DNA of 64,000 nucleotides from Candidatus Burkholderia humilis. Its GTDB lineage: Bacteria; Pseudomonadota; Gammaproteobacteria; Burkholderiales; Burkholderiaceae. Positions within the stretch are counted from its first letter, which is position 1. Every line of letters starts with the position of its first letter. Under the pieces are notes generated by a model. It did not search any database, was not told the DNA's origin, and worked only from the letters and a program-made list of their open reading frames with translations. Below, piece by piece: positions 26,981-37,419 of the stretch. The stretch spans positions 62,001 through 126,000 of the forward strand of contig LFMX01000005.1 in the NCBI GenBank assembly GCA_001184405.1. The letters run 5' to 3'. A program made the position numbers and the translations under genes.

Positions 26981-27567
26981 TCATTGAAACTGATGCACGA
27001 AAGTCCGTATGCCCGTGGGAATCATCTCGACGGAAAGCGCGACGAGCACTAATCCCATCAAGCGCTCGAACGCCGTCACCACGCGCTCGCTGAGCCACTG
27101 CTGAATCTTCTCCGCGAGAATCAAAACGACTGTGCAAACGCTCATCGTCACGGTCAGCGCGCCGATTCATTCGAACATTTTCCCCGGCGCCTGCGATGTC
27201 AACAGCATCATCGTAGCCAACGCCGATGGCCCCGCCAGCGCGGGAATCGCGAGCGGCACGAAGCGGTTCGCCGCCGCGCGAATCGCCGCCCATCGCGCCG
27301 TCCGGATGCGGAAAGATCATCCGCAGCGCGATCAGAAACAGCACGATCCCGCCGCCGATGCGCAACGACAAATCCGTCAGATTCATCGCGCGCAGGAACC
27401 GGTCGCCGGCCAGCATGAACACCAGCAGAATGCCGAACGCGATCGCCACTTCCCGCAAAATCACCACGCGACGCCGCGCAATACGTTGATGAAAATCGGA
27501 ATGTTGCCGCGCGGATCGGTGATCAGCGCAGAAGCAGGATCGTCGCCGACAGGAAGTTGTACTGCAT
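26981..27567 (-). pseudogene. MarC-family integral membrane protein, multiply broken
   Basis: The gene starts at ATG 27565-27567, sharing a base with the proS stop (TAATG). It begins [13 protein letters not shown], then shifts frame near 27525. TDPRGNIPIFINVL, then VILREVAIAFGILLVFM and RIGGGIVLFLIALRMIFPHPDG follow in pieces. Near 27260 one surplus base ends the frame after DSRGGEP; the next part, PLAIPALAGPSALATMMLL, lies in a third frame. That frame contains TGA where a Trp codon would be expected (FE-stop-IGALTVTMS). It closes MIPTGIRTFVHQFQ at 26981. At least two frameshifts and one nonsense codon are visible. Intact MarC proteins are multipass membrane proteins of unsettled function. 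Confidence 0.85.
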
Positions 27568-29303
27568 TACTTCGCGAGCGCAGCCCGTACCTTGTCGATG
27601 ACCGTGTTCGCCGCGTCATCGACCGGCAGCAGCGTAGCTTCGGTGTCGCGGCGCGCCTGATATTCCAGCTTGCCGTCCTTCAGCCCACGATCGCCGATCA
27701 CGATGCGATGCGGCACGCCGATCAGTTCCCAATCCGCGAACATCACGCCCGGACGCTCGCCGCGATCGTCGAGAATAACGTCGATGCCCGCCGCCTGCAG
27801 CGTCGCGTACAGCTTGTCGGCCTGCTCGCGCACAGCGTCGCTGCGGTCGTAACCCATCGGGCAGATCACGACTTCGAACGGCGCGATCGATTCCGGCCAG
27901 ATGATGCCCTTGTCATCAAAATTCTGTTCGATCGCCGCGCCCAGTACGCGCGTAATGCCGATGCCGTAGCAGCCCATCTGCATCGGCGCGGGCTTGCCGT
28001 TTTCGTCGAGGAAGGTCGCGTTCATCGAATCCGAATACTTCGTGCCGAGCTGGAACACGTGACCGACTTCAATGCCGCGGCAGATTTCCAGCGTGCCTTT
28101 GCCATCCGGCGACGGATCGCCCGCGACGACATTGCGGATATCCGCCACTTCCGGCTCGGGCAGATCGCGGCCCCAGTTCACGCCGGTCGTGTGGTAATCG
28201 ACCTCGTTCGTGCCGACGACGAAATCGCTCATGTTCGCGACCGTGCGATCCGCGATCACGCGCACCGGCTTTTTGGTGCCGATCGGACCGAGATAGCCCA
28301 GCGGGGTACCGAACCATTCGACGATCTCGGCTTCCGTCGCGAAGCGATAACCCTTCAGTCCCGGCAGCTTGCTGACCTTGATGTCGTTCAGCGAATGATC
28401 GCCGCGCAGCATCAGGAGCCAGATGGTCGATTCCGCGCATTCGTTTTCGGTGGCGAGAATGATCGACTTGATCGTGCTTTCGAGCGGAATGTTCAGATGC
28501 TCGGCGACCGCTTCGCACTTGGCCTTGCCGGGCGTCGGCGTCTTCGTCAACGCTTGCGCAGGCACGGCGCACTCGGCGATGAGCGGCAGCGCTTCGGCCG
28601 CTTCGACGTTCGCCGCGAAGTCTGACGTCGGGCAATACGCGATATCGTCCTCGCCCGTTTCCGCGATCACGTGAAACTCGTGCGAGCCGCTGCCGCCGAT
28701 CGAACCGTTGTCGGCCGTGACCGCGCGGAAATCCAGACCGATGCGCGTGAAGATGCGCACATAGGCGTCGTACATTTTCTTGTACGACTCAGCGAGACCG
28801 GGCAGGTCCTTATCGAACGAATACGCGTCCTTCATGATGAATTCGCGGCCGCGCATCACGCCGAAACGCGGGCGGATTTCGTCGCGGAACTTCGTTTGAA
28901 CCTGATAGAAATTCACCGGCAACTGGCGATAGCTCTTGATGTTGCGCCGCGCGATATCCGTCACGACTTCCTCGTGCGTCGGGCCGACGACGAAATCGCG
29001 CTCGTGGCGATCTTTCACGCGCAGCAATTCCGGGCCGTATTGTTCCCAGCGGCCCGATTCCTGCCAGAGTTCGGCGGGCTGCACGGCCGGCATCAGCAAT
29101 TCGAGCGCGCCCGCGCGGTTCATCTCTTCACGCACGATAGCTTCGACCTTGCGCACCGAGCGCAGACCGATCGGCATGTAATCGTAGATGCCGCCGGCAA
29201 CGCGGCGGATCATGCCGGCGCGCATCATCAGTTTGTGGCTAACGATTTCGGCGTCGGCGGGAGCTTCTTTCAAGGTGCCGATGAAGAAACGGGATGCTTT
29301 CAT
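27567..29303 (-). CDS. proS: Prolyl-tRNA synthetase (bacterial type)
   Basis: ProS charges tRNA-Pro. The 578-residue class II enzyme starts [19 protein letters not shown]. It has motif 1/2 segments ([44 protein letters not shown]). The inserted editing (INS) domain spans about residues 220-400. Motif 3 and the C-terminal anticodon-binding domain ([18 protein letters not shown]) follow. It is intact, with no lesion in 1.7 kb. It is divergent from rppH, 227 bases away. Confidence 0.97.
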   Translation of the reverse strand: MKASRFFIGTLKEAPADAEIVSHKLMMRAGMIRRVAGGIYDYMPIGLRSVRKVEAIVREEMNRAGALELLMPAVQPAELWQESGRWEQYGPELLRVKDRHERDFVVGPTHEEVVTDIARRNIKSYRQLPVNFYQVQTKFRDEIRPRFGVMRGREFIMKDAYSFDKDLPGLAESYKKMYDAYVRIFTRIGLDFRAVTADNGSIGGSGSHEFHVIAETGEDDIAYCPTSDFAANVEAAEALPLIAECAVPAQALTKTPTPGKAKCEAVAEHLNIPLESTIKSIILATENECAESTIWLLMLRGDHSLNDIKVSKLPGLKGYRFATEAEIVEWFGTPLGYLGPIGTKKPVRVIADRTVANMSDFVVGTNEVDYHTTGVNWGRDLPEPEVADIRNVVAGDPSPDGKGTLEICRGIEVGHVFQLGTKYSDSMNATFLDENGKPAPMQMGCYGIGITRVLGAAIEQNFDDKGIIWPESIAPFEVVICPMGYDRSDAVREQADKLYATLQAAGIDVILDDRGERPGVMFADWELIGVPHRIVIGDRGLKDGKLEYQARRDTEATLLPVDDAANTVIDKVRAALAK

Positions 29304-29491
29304 TCAAAATTTTCCAAAAGCGGCGCGTGCCGCGATGCTGGAAACAGCACCGAAGCAGGCGAAACGGGATAAACCACGGAGATAAGGATTTTGCCGTTTA
29401 ACAACTGCCGAGGCAAAAAGTCCCGAACCCGGATGCGGCAATCGCGCCCCCAATTGGGGTTCGTGCCGGTGCGCCGGGGCCAATAACTGTT

Positions 29492-29497
29492 TATAAT
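29492..29497 (+). promoter_or_regulatory. Candidate -10 element for rppH
   Basis: A perfect TATAAT 34 bases before the rppH start. No convincing -35 was found 16-18 bases upstream. AAGGATTTGAAGG before the ATG would serve as the ribosome site. Confidence 0.45.
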
Positions 29498-29530
29498 CAA
29501 AGCAATTTTAAAGGATTTGAAGGTGGCTGT

Positions 29531-30172
29531 ATGCTGGATCGTGAAGGCTTTCGCCCGAACGTCGGCATCATCCTCTTAAACGCGCGCAACGAAGTGTTTT
29601 GGGGCAAGCGCCTGCGTGAACATTCCTGGCAGTTTCCGCAAGGGGGCATCAAATATGGCGAGACCCCCGTGCAAGCGATGTATCGGGAGTTACACGAAGA
29701 AACCGGCTTGCTTCCTGAGCATGTGAAAGTTGTCGGTCGCACGCGCGACTGGCTGCGTTATGAGGTGCCGGACAAGTTCATCAAGCGCGAGGTGCGCGGA
29801 CATTATCGCGGTCAGAAACAGATCTGGTTTCTGCTGCGCATGGTGGGACGTGACTGCGATATCTGTCTGCGCGCGACGGACCATCCGGAATTCGATGCAT
29901 GGCGCTGGAACGAGTATTGGGTGCCGCTGGATGCGGTCATCGAGTTCAAGCGCGACGTTTATCAAATGGCTCTGACCGAGCTATCCCGCTTCTTGCGGCG
30001 TACCACTTCCCGTGGCGAACGCGGAGAGCGCGCGGCGCATGCACCGCGCTATCCACGCGTCGTCCAGACGATGACGATCGAAGCACCGGCTGTTTCCGCT
30101 GGCGGCACCGCGGTTCAGGCAGAATGCACGATCACCGAGGAAGTGCATATCATCCGTCCGCCGTGCGAATGA
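29531..30172 (+). CDS. rppH: RNA pyrophosphohydrolase RppH (Nudix)
   Basis: RppH removes pyrophosphate from 5'-triphosphate mRNA ends and starts RNase E-dependent decay. The 213-residue protein starts [17 protein letters not shown]. The Nudix box [20 protein letters not shown] lies near residue 38 and ends ETGLLP. WKWNEYW-type and [15 protein letters not shown] segments follow. The C-terminal 55 residues are a variable Arg/Ala-rich tail common in Burkholderia. It is intact. A broken lipoprotein gene follows. Confidence 0.95.
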   Translation: MLDREGFRPNVGIILLNARNEVFWGKRLREHSWQFPQGGIKYGETPVQAMYRELHEETGLLPEHVKVVGRTRDWLRYEVPDKFIKREVRGHYRGQKQIWFLLRMVGRDCDICLRATDHPEFDAWRWNEYWVPLDAVIEFKRDVYQMALTELSRFLRRTTSRGERGERAAHAPRYPRVVQTMTIEAPAVSAGGTAVQAECTITEEVHIIRPPCE

Positions 30173-30313
30173 TCGCGGCGCTGTTTGCGCGCTGTTTGGC
30201 GCTGTGTGGTTCACTTCTTCGTTCACTTTGCCACTCAACACGTTTCGGGCAGCGGCACGGCGAATTTCTCGCCGCGTCGCTTGGCTCGCGCGCATGGAAT
30301 CGGGATCGCCCAA

Positions 30314-30883
30314 TTGAAAGTCAACGTCTCACTCGCGGTAATCGCGGCATCCGCGGCAGTGCTTGCCGTGCTCGCCGGCTGCGGCAGTTCGCAGCAACCC
30401 AGCAACAAGGACGACGGCGTCTTCACGTATTTGCTCGATCACAAGGACACGTGGACCGAAAACAAGGTGGATAGTTGCCGCCGCTGCCGCAAGCGTCGAA
30501 TCTGCTGCCGTTCAATGTTTCGCAGAACACGCCGCTCACGTTCGCGGTCGACAAGACATCCGTTTCCGTCGGCGATGACGGCGTCGTGTGTTACACCGTC
30601 GTCACATCGAGCCCGAGCGGCGCCCGCAACGTGAACTTACGAAGGCATTCGCTGCGATACGTACGAGTGGCGCCGTTACGCGAGCATCAACGATGACGGC
30701 ACGGGTTGGGATCGCGGCAGCGCGTTCGAGTTTCGGCGCATCGAAAATGGCGAGTTGAACGCGTATCAGGCGGCGTTGTATCAGGATTATTTCTGCACGA
30801 GCAAACTGCCGGTCGGCGCGGCGAAACAGATCGTCGAGAATATTCGATACAAGCGCACGCAGCAGTCGATCAATCTGCGCTGA
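30314..30883 (+). pseudogene. CNP1-like family lipoprotein, two frameshifts
   Basis: From TTG 30314 the product starts KVNVSLAVIAASAAV and ends its lipoprotein signal LAVLAGCGSS. It continues VFTYLLDHKDTWTENKV, then loses a base near 30472. The homologous continuation, LPPLPQASNLLPFNV through SPSGARNVN, is in another frame. One surplus T at about 30639 shifts it again to YEGIRCDTYEWRRYASINDD and on to the end, RTQQSINLR. The two shifts do not cancel in place. CNP1-like proteins are uncharacterised envelope proteins. An intron fragment starts 25 bases after the stop. Confidence 0.82.
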
Positions 30884-30907
30884 TTTTTTAGCGCTCGTGA
30901 TTGTGAA

Positions 30908-31036
30908 AATCGGGATAGTGGCAGGCCTCGCGGCCCGGCCCCTCCCACACCACCGTGCGTACGGGTCCGTACACGGCGGTTCGGATCAGTTAATTGGCGC
31001 TGGACCGACCGACGGCAGGCCCAGCGAACGGAAGCC
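30908..31036 (-). mobile_element. Group II intron 3'-end fragment, copy 2
   Basis: The 129 bases match 66-194 with a single mismatch (30919) and hold the same domain V-like hairpin on the minus strand. The outer boundary (AATCGGGATA) is the same as in copy 1. The inner side is cut at 31036, where plant DNA begins without any gap. Confidence 0.7.
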
Positions 31037-32100
31037 TTGATAGCATATCCTTCATATACTTCACGTACTTAGAAATCTGTTCAAGAGCTTCAACAAAAGG
31101 GATGTTAATATGTAACTTTTTAAGCATGTATAGAAACTTAACAAACTGATCATCCTCTTTCTTCTTTTGCAATCTTTGGGGGAATGGCAGTTTAGGAACA
31201 TAGGGAGGAATATTTTCAGAACAAATTATTCTCCCTGGTACATAGTTCTTTCTGACAAGAGTTGACTCAGCCGGATCTTCCTTCTTCTTTTCTTCTTCAG
31301 TTCTTGAATGCTCCTTGGTGACTATACTCCTATTTTTCTACTTTCCACTACTGGAGATTCTTCATCATCCTCATCTTCAACATCCGATGGCAAAGGTTGC
31401 TATTCTTTATCAACTTTCATCGGGTCTTGCTCAACTTCAACACCTTCATCTTGCTCCTTGCTTTTGGAAGTATCTCTAATTTCCTTTAATGATTTCCCAC
31501 TCTTTAAGGTGATGGCTTTAAAATATAGATCTTTTCATTTAGGATTCAGTATAGTGTCAATTGGTAGACCACCTTGAGGCATAGCATTAACTTTCATTTG
31601 CAGCTCAAGAATTGCTCTCCCTCGTGCATCTATCCTTTGATCCATTCTCTTGAACACATTCTTATTATCTTTCTTCATCTCTAAGAGCACTCTCATCAAT
31701 GCATTAGAGTCTACATTCTCGGACGGTTGAATCAGTGCTTGGTTTTGCATCCAATTGGAACTTGACCCTCCGGCTTGGCCTCCTTGAACTTGCCATGAGC
31801 CTTGACCTCTCTATTGTTGATTGCTTAGTCCTTGTTGATGTCCTTGAAAGCCAAATCCCGGTGGCCCTTGGTTTTCCCAATTTTGTTGCCGATTTTGGAA
31901 ATTTCCACCTCCTTGATTATTCCAACCTTGATTTTCTCTTTGAAAACTACACCCCGCATTGCAAGACTCTTGTAATTGTGGCCATTGATCACTAAAATGT
32001 TGCCCCTTGCAAACACCACAACTCGACGTAGACTATTGTCCATAGCCCAATGTCTCTAGCCTCTCCCTCTTCTTTGTCATAGTTGCCAATTGCGCATCGA
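31037..32100 (-). mobile_element. Plant Ty3/gypsy-type retrotransposon, gag-protease region (degenerate)
   Basis: Read on the minus strand, frames interrupted by stops give a CCHC-like knuckle segment (CGVCKGQHFSDQWPQLQ) and a Gln/Gly/Asn-rich stretch. Then come LLEMKKDNKNVFKRMDQRI, PQGGLPIDTILNP and an acidic linker. The classic plant gypsy segment LPFPQRLQKKKEDDQFVKFL with LHINIPFVEALEQISKYV follows. The coding sequence is severed at 31037, right where the protease should follow. The base composition is AT-rich with plant-like codon use. This is nuclear plant DNA, not bacterial. Confidence 0.88.
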
Positions 32101-32249
32101 TTCTAATGGTTGGACTAACTTCCATCAAGCCGGCTTGCCTTCTTTATTGGCTCCCTCGATCGCCAAGTGATCTACACCCATTTACGGCAATCTTGTCGAT
32201 CAAGGATCTCACTTCTTCGAAGGTCTTATCTTGCACTGATCTCCGGCAC

Positions 32250-33157
32250 TTGCATTAATCTTCAACTTAAAAATTCTAAAAATTTTGAAAAACAATTTCT
32301 TTAGTTCGATAGTATATCTTCCACGGAATAAAGGTGAGAACGTTCGATTAACGGAGTTTGATCCATCCATCGGGCCTTGCGTGAGAAACGCGCATCATCA
32401 TGGGTTTGGCTAATTATGCTTAATTAGACCCTTAAGGTCAATGGGCTTAGGGTTTTATTATTTTATGGGTGACATAGGCCCTTAAGGCCAACCCAATTAG
32501 TAAAGTCCACTTTATATTTTGTAGGAGCCCAAAACATGTTAAATGGGCTTTAGATTGTGTTTTTATTTGGGCTTTAAACTTATTTTAGTATTAGTATAGA
32601 TTAACCTTAATTTAAGGCATATTTGGGCCTTGTTTGCTAGGTTTAGTAGCCCAAATAGCTGCTAGGATTTTTATCTATGAATTTTGTAGCTTATTTAAGG
32701 CCTCTTGGCTGAATACGTTAAACAGAGATTATTCATTATGAAATTGTGAGCTTTATGCTTTCCTTGGGTTCTTGCGAGAACTTCTTTGGGTCTAGTCAAG
32801 TGTGTTTGATAGATTCGTTAGGCTATTAGTTGAGTTTTGTTTCTCTCAACTTTTGAGTCGTGCTTACGGTTTCTTAAATCTACCTTAGTATCGTTAGGGG
32901 TATTAGGGGTTCTTTTAAGGGGTCGGATGGACAAGAGGTTGGTTCTGTCAGGTAGCTTCAATTCGTTGGTGGATTGGGGTATTTCTTTCTGGGTCGCCTA
33001 AATGAACAGTTGATAGGATAGGTTCTCTTCCACAGGTTGGATTTGGGTCTTCCTCCACATAAATTCCAGTTCAAACATAGGGTGCTAGATCGTCCGGACC
33101 TTACTCTGGTGAAGTGTGCGGCCTTGGTGAATTCCGCGTGCCAAGATTCGCATCAAG
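32250..33157 (+). mobile_element. Plant LTR-like and leader DNA before a primer-binding site
   Basis: AT-rich DNA with repeated words GGGCTTTA, CCCTTAAGGCCAA and GCCCAAA. It then has a stretch (32690-32790) of the kind seen at LTR R/U5 borders in plant elements. It ends just before a tRNA-Met primer site. No open frame above 60 codons is supported. LTR ends were not located exactly. Confidence 0.5.
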
Positions 33158-33172
33158 TGGTATCAGAGCACC
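33158..33172 (+). other. Retrotransposon primer-binding site (tRNA-iMet type)
   Basis: TGGTATCAGAGCACC matches the 3' end complement of plant initiator tRNA-Met, the usual minus-strand primer site of plant LTR retrotransposons. Its strand is opposite to the gag remnant at 31037-32100, so two different elements are present or one was rearranged. Confidence 0.75.
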
Positions 33173-34625
33173 TTGGGTGCCTCCCTTATTGTTTGTTCAT
33201 ATCCTTTGTTTTCTGTTGAATTTTTGTGATTCTTCTTCTACCGTATAATCTTTTCTCTGGCTATTCCATTTCTTTTTGTTTCATATTAATTCATGTTTTT
33301 GTGATTTAAATGTGGAGAAAAAAAACAAAAATTAGTGTGAAATTGAATTCAAATTGTGCGGGAGTGATTTGAATTTAATTAATGTATATGTTCCTGCTGC
33401 ATGTAGACAAGGCCCTTGCCACGGCAAGGAGGACCCTTCCCGCAGAAAAGGTGCCTAAATCAAAGCGGTTGTCGCGGCAACCCCCTGTTGCCGCGGCAAC
33501 CCAGCCAAATTGCAGAGCAACGCTTTGCTCTGCAATTTTGGCTTCTTCTGCTATTAAAAAGGTTGCAGTACTACAAACATTTTTAGCCTCTTTTTGCTGA
33601 TTGTAAACATTTTCTAAAGTGTAAAACACTCTTCCCATTCTACCCTAATCTCTAAACACTATATATACATAGATTTAGGGTTTGAATAAGGAAGAGGCCA
33701 CTTTAGACAAAGTATGAAATAAACCCTAGTTCCTTTATTTGCATGGAATAAAATCAAGTTGTTCTAGACTAAATTGATTTCATCACTGGCTTGGTAAAAG
33801 CTTTTGATGTTTTGGAACCAAAAGGAGCTATGGATTCTTCACTTGAAGATTCCATCTTCTTCCTTTTGGAAAATCCAAACTCAAAACTTTAACCAAGGCC
33901 TTTTATTTGCATTTTTGTGAGACGCTTGGCTTGAAAACATGATTATGTGACTTTGAACTTGTTTTTGCTGTGCTGAATCCTTTTTTTGGTGGTAGCTGCA
34001 TTTAGGGTTCATGATGTTGTTCATATCACATAGGGTTTAATGAGGGTTTATGAGAAAACTTGAGTTTCTGACGAGTTCTAAAGTGTGCGCACAAAAGATG
34101 TGTGTTCTATGTCAAGTTCGGTCAAATTTTAATCATTTATTTTACGCTCAACTCGTACGAAGTCTTATCGTAGCATAGTTGAGTTGTCGATCCCACGAGG
34201 AACGCGTTGCAATTACTATCTAGATTTCAAGGATATTTTCTTTAAAAGCATTTATTGTGAGACTACCAAGCGTGACAACATGGCAACTCAACAAAAGTGA
34301 TGTAAATTAAGGATAGTTTGTCACATACTACCACAATCGACATCAAGCAAATAAAGAAAAGTAAAGACACACATAAGACTCAAAGTAAAAACCTAAGAAA
34401 AACCTACCTACAAGTGTTGCATTGGTCTAAGCTAGGGTCACTCTCTCTCATTCATTAGTTGAATCCTCACATACGATGCATAATTGTGGTTTCACCTTTT
34501 CTTCCCCGGGTAATTAGCAAACAATGGCGGTTGGGGTCGTCAATCCCACCGTGGTTCCAATATCACAAAGTTACCGAGGCATACAATTTAGTCACTAGGA
34601 TCATAAACCAATTACACAATACGTT
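33173..34625. other. Plant non-coding DNA with a hairpin cluster
   Basis: AT-rich sequence without supported genes. At 33405-33545 a local GC-rich patch has successive palindromes. These are CTTGCCACGGCAAG, a GGTTG/CAACC pair, the perfect GTTGCCGCGGCAAC (33487-33500) and a 41-base hairpin (33503-33543) with near-perfect 19-20-bp arms. The part at 34100-34230 (AGTTGAGTTGTCGATCCCAC) resembles 3' regions of plant retroelements. The block ends abruptly near 34625. Confidence 0.6.
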
Positions 34626-34629
34626 GCCT

Positions 34630-34660
34630 GCCGGATGCGGGAACTCCGCCCGTCCGGTTC
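34630..34660 (+). mobile_element. Second group II domain V-like hairpin
   Basis: GCCGGATGCGGGAACTCCGC with the closing CCGTCCGGTTC forms a two-part stem with a bulge, as in group II intron domain V. GATGAGCGGGATGTGGAAAC follows. It differs from the intron at 66-303, so it is a second intron type. Only this 3' piece is present. Confidence 0.5.
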
Positions 34661-34748
34661 GATGAGCGGGATGTGGAAACGGCGCCATGGTGAGGTTATT
34701 CGGGCACCACCAGACGAAAGGGGCGGCAACAGACAAACCGGCCCTACT

Positions 34749-34793
34749 ACCACCGCGCCACATACCACCGCGCCACATACCACCGCGCCACAT
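34749..34793. repeat. 15-bp unit repeated three times
   Basis: Three head-to-tail copies of ACCACCGCGCCACAT immediately downstream of the domain V-like hairpin. Related intron 3' flanks usually carry one such unit, so this is probably a local expansion. Confidence 0.9.
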
Positions 34794-34849
34794 CTCGACT
34801 CTACCGACACTCATACGAACAACGAGACGATGCGTCCGATCGTCACCGC

Positions 34850-35345
34850 CGCATATTTGAGTTCCGGTGTGTGCTCACGAATTCGCGATTCGATCGCGTA
34901 GAACTGGGTGATCCATTGCAGCGCCTGTGCCGCGAGTCTTGGTTTACTTTGCGATTTGGCGATTTCGAAGAAGCGTCGGCGGCAATGGGCCCAGCATCCG
35001 ACTTCGACGGTGTCGCCGGTTTCATAGAGCGCGGCATGTCCGCTATACGGGTCGGCCTGCAGATAGCCTTTGTACTTTTGCAGGTACCGCAGCGGATGCG
35101 AGCCCGAGCGCGATTCGGCGAATTCGAACACGACCGCCGGCGGGTGATCGACCCAGACGCCATTCTCCTCGCGTTGTCCGGTGCCGAGATAGCCCCATAA
35201 TCGCGCGGTTCGTGTAGCCTTGCGACCCTTCTCGAGCAGCGGTAGCGTGGTGTTGTCCACGTGCATGCGGGGTGCCTGCAACTGATGAACGCGTAGCGGT
35301 GGCAGCAGCACTTCGAGCAACTCGGCCGCCGCGAGCTTCCATTCG
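34850..35345 (-). pseudogene. IS66-family transposase TnpC, internal fragment
   Basis: The frame reads ELLEVLLPPLRVHQLQAPRM, VDNTTLPLLEKGRKATRTAR, LWGYLG, then YLQADPYSGHAALYETG and GCWAHCRRRFFEIAKSQ. These are the central DDE-domain segments of IS66 transposases. It is cut at both ends: after PELKYAA on the 3' side (near 34850) and before CEW on the 5' side (near 35345). No inverted repeats or helper genes tnpA/tnpB are present. It is a dead fragment. Confidence 0.85.
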
Positions 35346-35699
35346 CACAACGTTGCTCGAGCCCGGGCCGCAACCCGATCTTCCAGACCAGTTTCACCTG
35401 CGACCTGGACGATACGGTCACACCGAACCTGACGGGCTTGCAGGCGAGCCGTGTCGCGATCGACACCGACAACGCCAAGCTCGACCTCGACATGTCGGTC
35501 AAGAAGCTCGGCGGCGCGGTGCAGTACCGCCTACTGTCGCGCCATCCGAGGTGCGATGCCCACGAGCTGACACGCATCGGCGCACACTTCGCGGCGCTCG
35601 CGCAGGCCGTGGTCGGCGACTCCGACATGCACTGGGACACGCTCACGATCGACGCCGACACACTGCCCGCCGCGCTGTGCCCGGCCGACAGCTCGGTCA

Positions 35700-37110
35700 C
35701 CCTGCTGAGCCTGCTCGAACCCGGCATCGCCGAGCATGCCGAGCGCGTCGCGCTCGAACACGACGGCATGGCTATCCGTTATCGCGGCATGGACGCCCAG
35801 ACCGCCGCACTGGCGCAGTGGCTCGCCGGGCTCGGCATCGCGGCCGGTGCACGGGTCGGCATCTTCACCGGCAGCCATCTGCACATGGTCACCGCGATGC
35901 TCGGCATCCTGCGTGCCGGTGCCGCCTTCGTGCCGATGGACCCGGCCCAGCTCGATCGCGGCTGGAACCAGCATGTCGTGACCGACGCCGCGCTCGCGGC
36001 GGTCGTCAGCCGTGGAGAACTCGCCGATACGGCAGCCACGCTCGGGCTGCCGGTGATCGACCTCGACCGGCTCGACACTGCCGCGCCCCGACGACTGCGC
36101 CTGCGTGATCTACACCTCCGGCTCGACCGGCGTACCGAAGGGCGCCATGCTCTCGCACCGCAACCTCGTCGCGATCTCGGTCGGCATCCACAAAGCCATG
36201 CGCACCACACAGGCTTCGCGCGTCGCGCAATTCTTCGTGCCGAGCTTCGACGGCGTGCTGGCCGAGGTGCTGCCCGCGCTGATGGCCGGCAGCACGGTGG
36301 TGTTCGGCTCGCGCACGCAGCTGCTGCCGGGACCGGCGATGGTCGAGTGGCTCGCGCGCGAACGCATCACGCATCTCGCGATCGTGCCCTCGGCGTTCGG
36401 CCTGATGCCCCAGGCATCGCTGCCCGAGCTGGAAACCATCGTGATGGCCGGCGAGGCAACGCCGGCCGAGACCGCGCGCCGCTGGGCGCCCGGATGCCGG
36501 ATAGTGAATTGTTATGGGCCGACCGAATGTGCGATCTGCGTGTCGATGTGCGAATACTGGGAGGAAAACGCAGATGGTGCTCGTGCCGCTCGACGGACTG
36601 CGCTTCCACGTGCTTGACGAAACGATGGCCGAGGTCCCGCTGGGCGAAGCCGGTGAACTGTACCTCGGCGGTGACAGCATCGGCCATGACTACCTCGGGC
36701 TGCCGGGCCGCACCGCGCAAACCTTCGTCGCCGATCCGTTCGGCGCGCCCGGCGCACGCCTCTACCGTACCGGCGACACCGTGCGCCGCATTGCCCACGG
36801 GCGCGTCGAATTCGTCGGCCGCGCCGATCGGCAGGTCAAGATCCGCGGCAACCGGATCGAATTGGATGCCGTGGCCGACGCGCTGAACGCGATTCCTCGC
36901 GTCCACCAGGCCGCGGCACTGGCCCGCGTCGACCAGCACGGCCAGAAGGAGCTGGTGGCCTACGTGGTGGCGAGCTGCACCAAGGCCGAGCTGCTCGCGG
37001 CGCGGCGCGCCAAGGTGTCGCCCGCGATGGTGCCATCCGGCCTCACCTTCCTCGACGCCATGCCGCTCGGCCGCACCGGCGCTCCGCGCCGCTGGTACCC
37101 GGCGCTCGCC
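35700..37110 (+). other. Adenylation domain of the broken megasynthase
   Basis: Core motifs seen: A1/A2 GAAFVPMDPAQ, A3 [17 protein letters not shown]5 NCYGPTEC, A7 LYRTGDTVRR and A8 GRADRQVKIRGNRIEL. The A10 position reads PLGRTGAPRR, so the catalytic Lys (normally GRTGKxDR) is missing. Two frameshifts interrupt the domain. Confidence 0.85.
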
Positions 37111-37114
37111 GCGC

Positions 37115-37320
37115 GTGCTGACCGCCGAACACGTCGCCGCGCTCTGGTGCGAACTGCTCGAGCGCGACGCGATCGAGCACGACGAGAACTTCTTCGACGC
37201 GGGCGGCCATTCCTTGCGCGCGGCGGCCCTGCACAGCCAACTGGTCGAGGTGTTCGGCTCCGCCGTCACGTTGACCGACATCTTCGCCTACCCGACCATC
37301 GCCGCGCTCGCCGCGGCAGA
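37115..37320 (+). other. Peptidyl carrier domain
   Basis: LTAEHVAALWCELLERDAIE leads to NFFDAGGHSLRAA, with the Ser that would carry phosphopantetheine. Frameshifts flank it on both sides. Confidence 0.85.
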
Positions 37321-37419
37321 TCGACACGCTGCTGCCGCCCGAGGCGCTGCTCGACGAGCTGCCGGACGAACTCGATGCGCCGCCCGCGGCCGCGCCCGAG
37401 GTCGATCACGGCGCCGTCG

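Noticed and set aside
33375-33638. Overlapping open frames of 72-87 codons in the first plant block as genes
   Set aside because: They cover the hairpin cluster on both strands and have no plant or bacterial protein character.
31037-34625. Recent transfer of plant DNA into the bacterial chromosome
   Set aside because: Three different plant segments without flanking mobile signatures, and bacterial genes cut at the joins, are more simply explained by a mixed assembly. Kept open only as a test in the findings.
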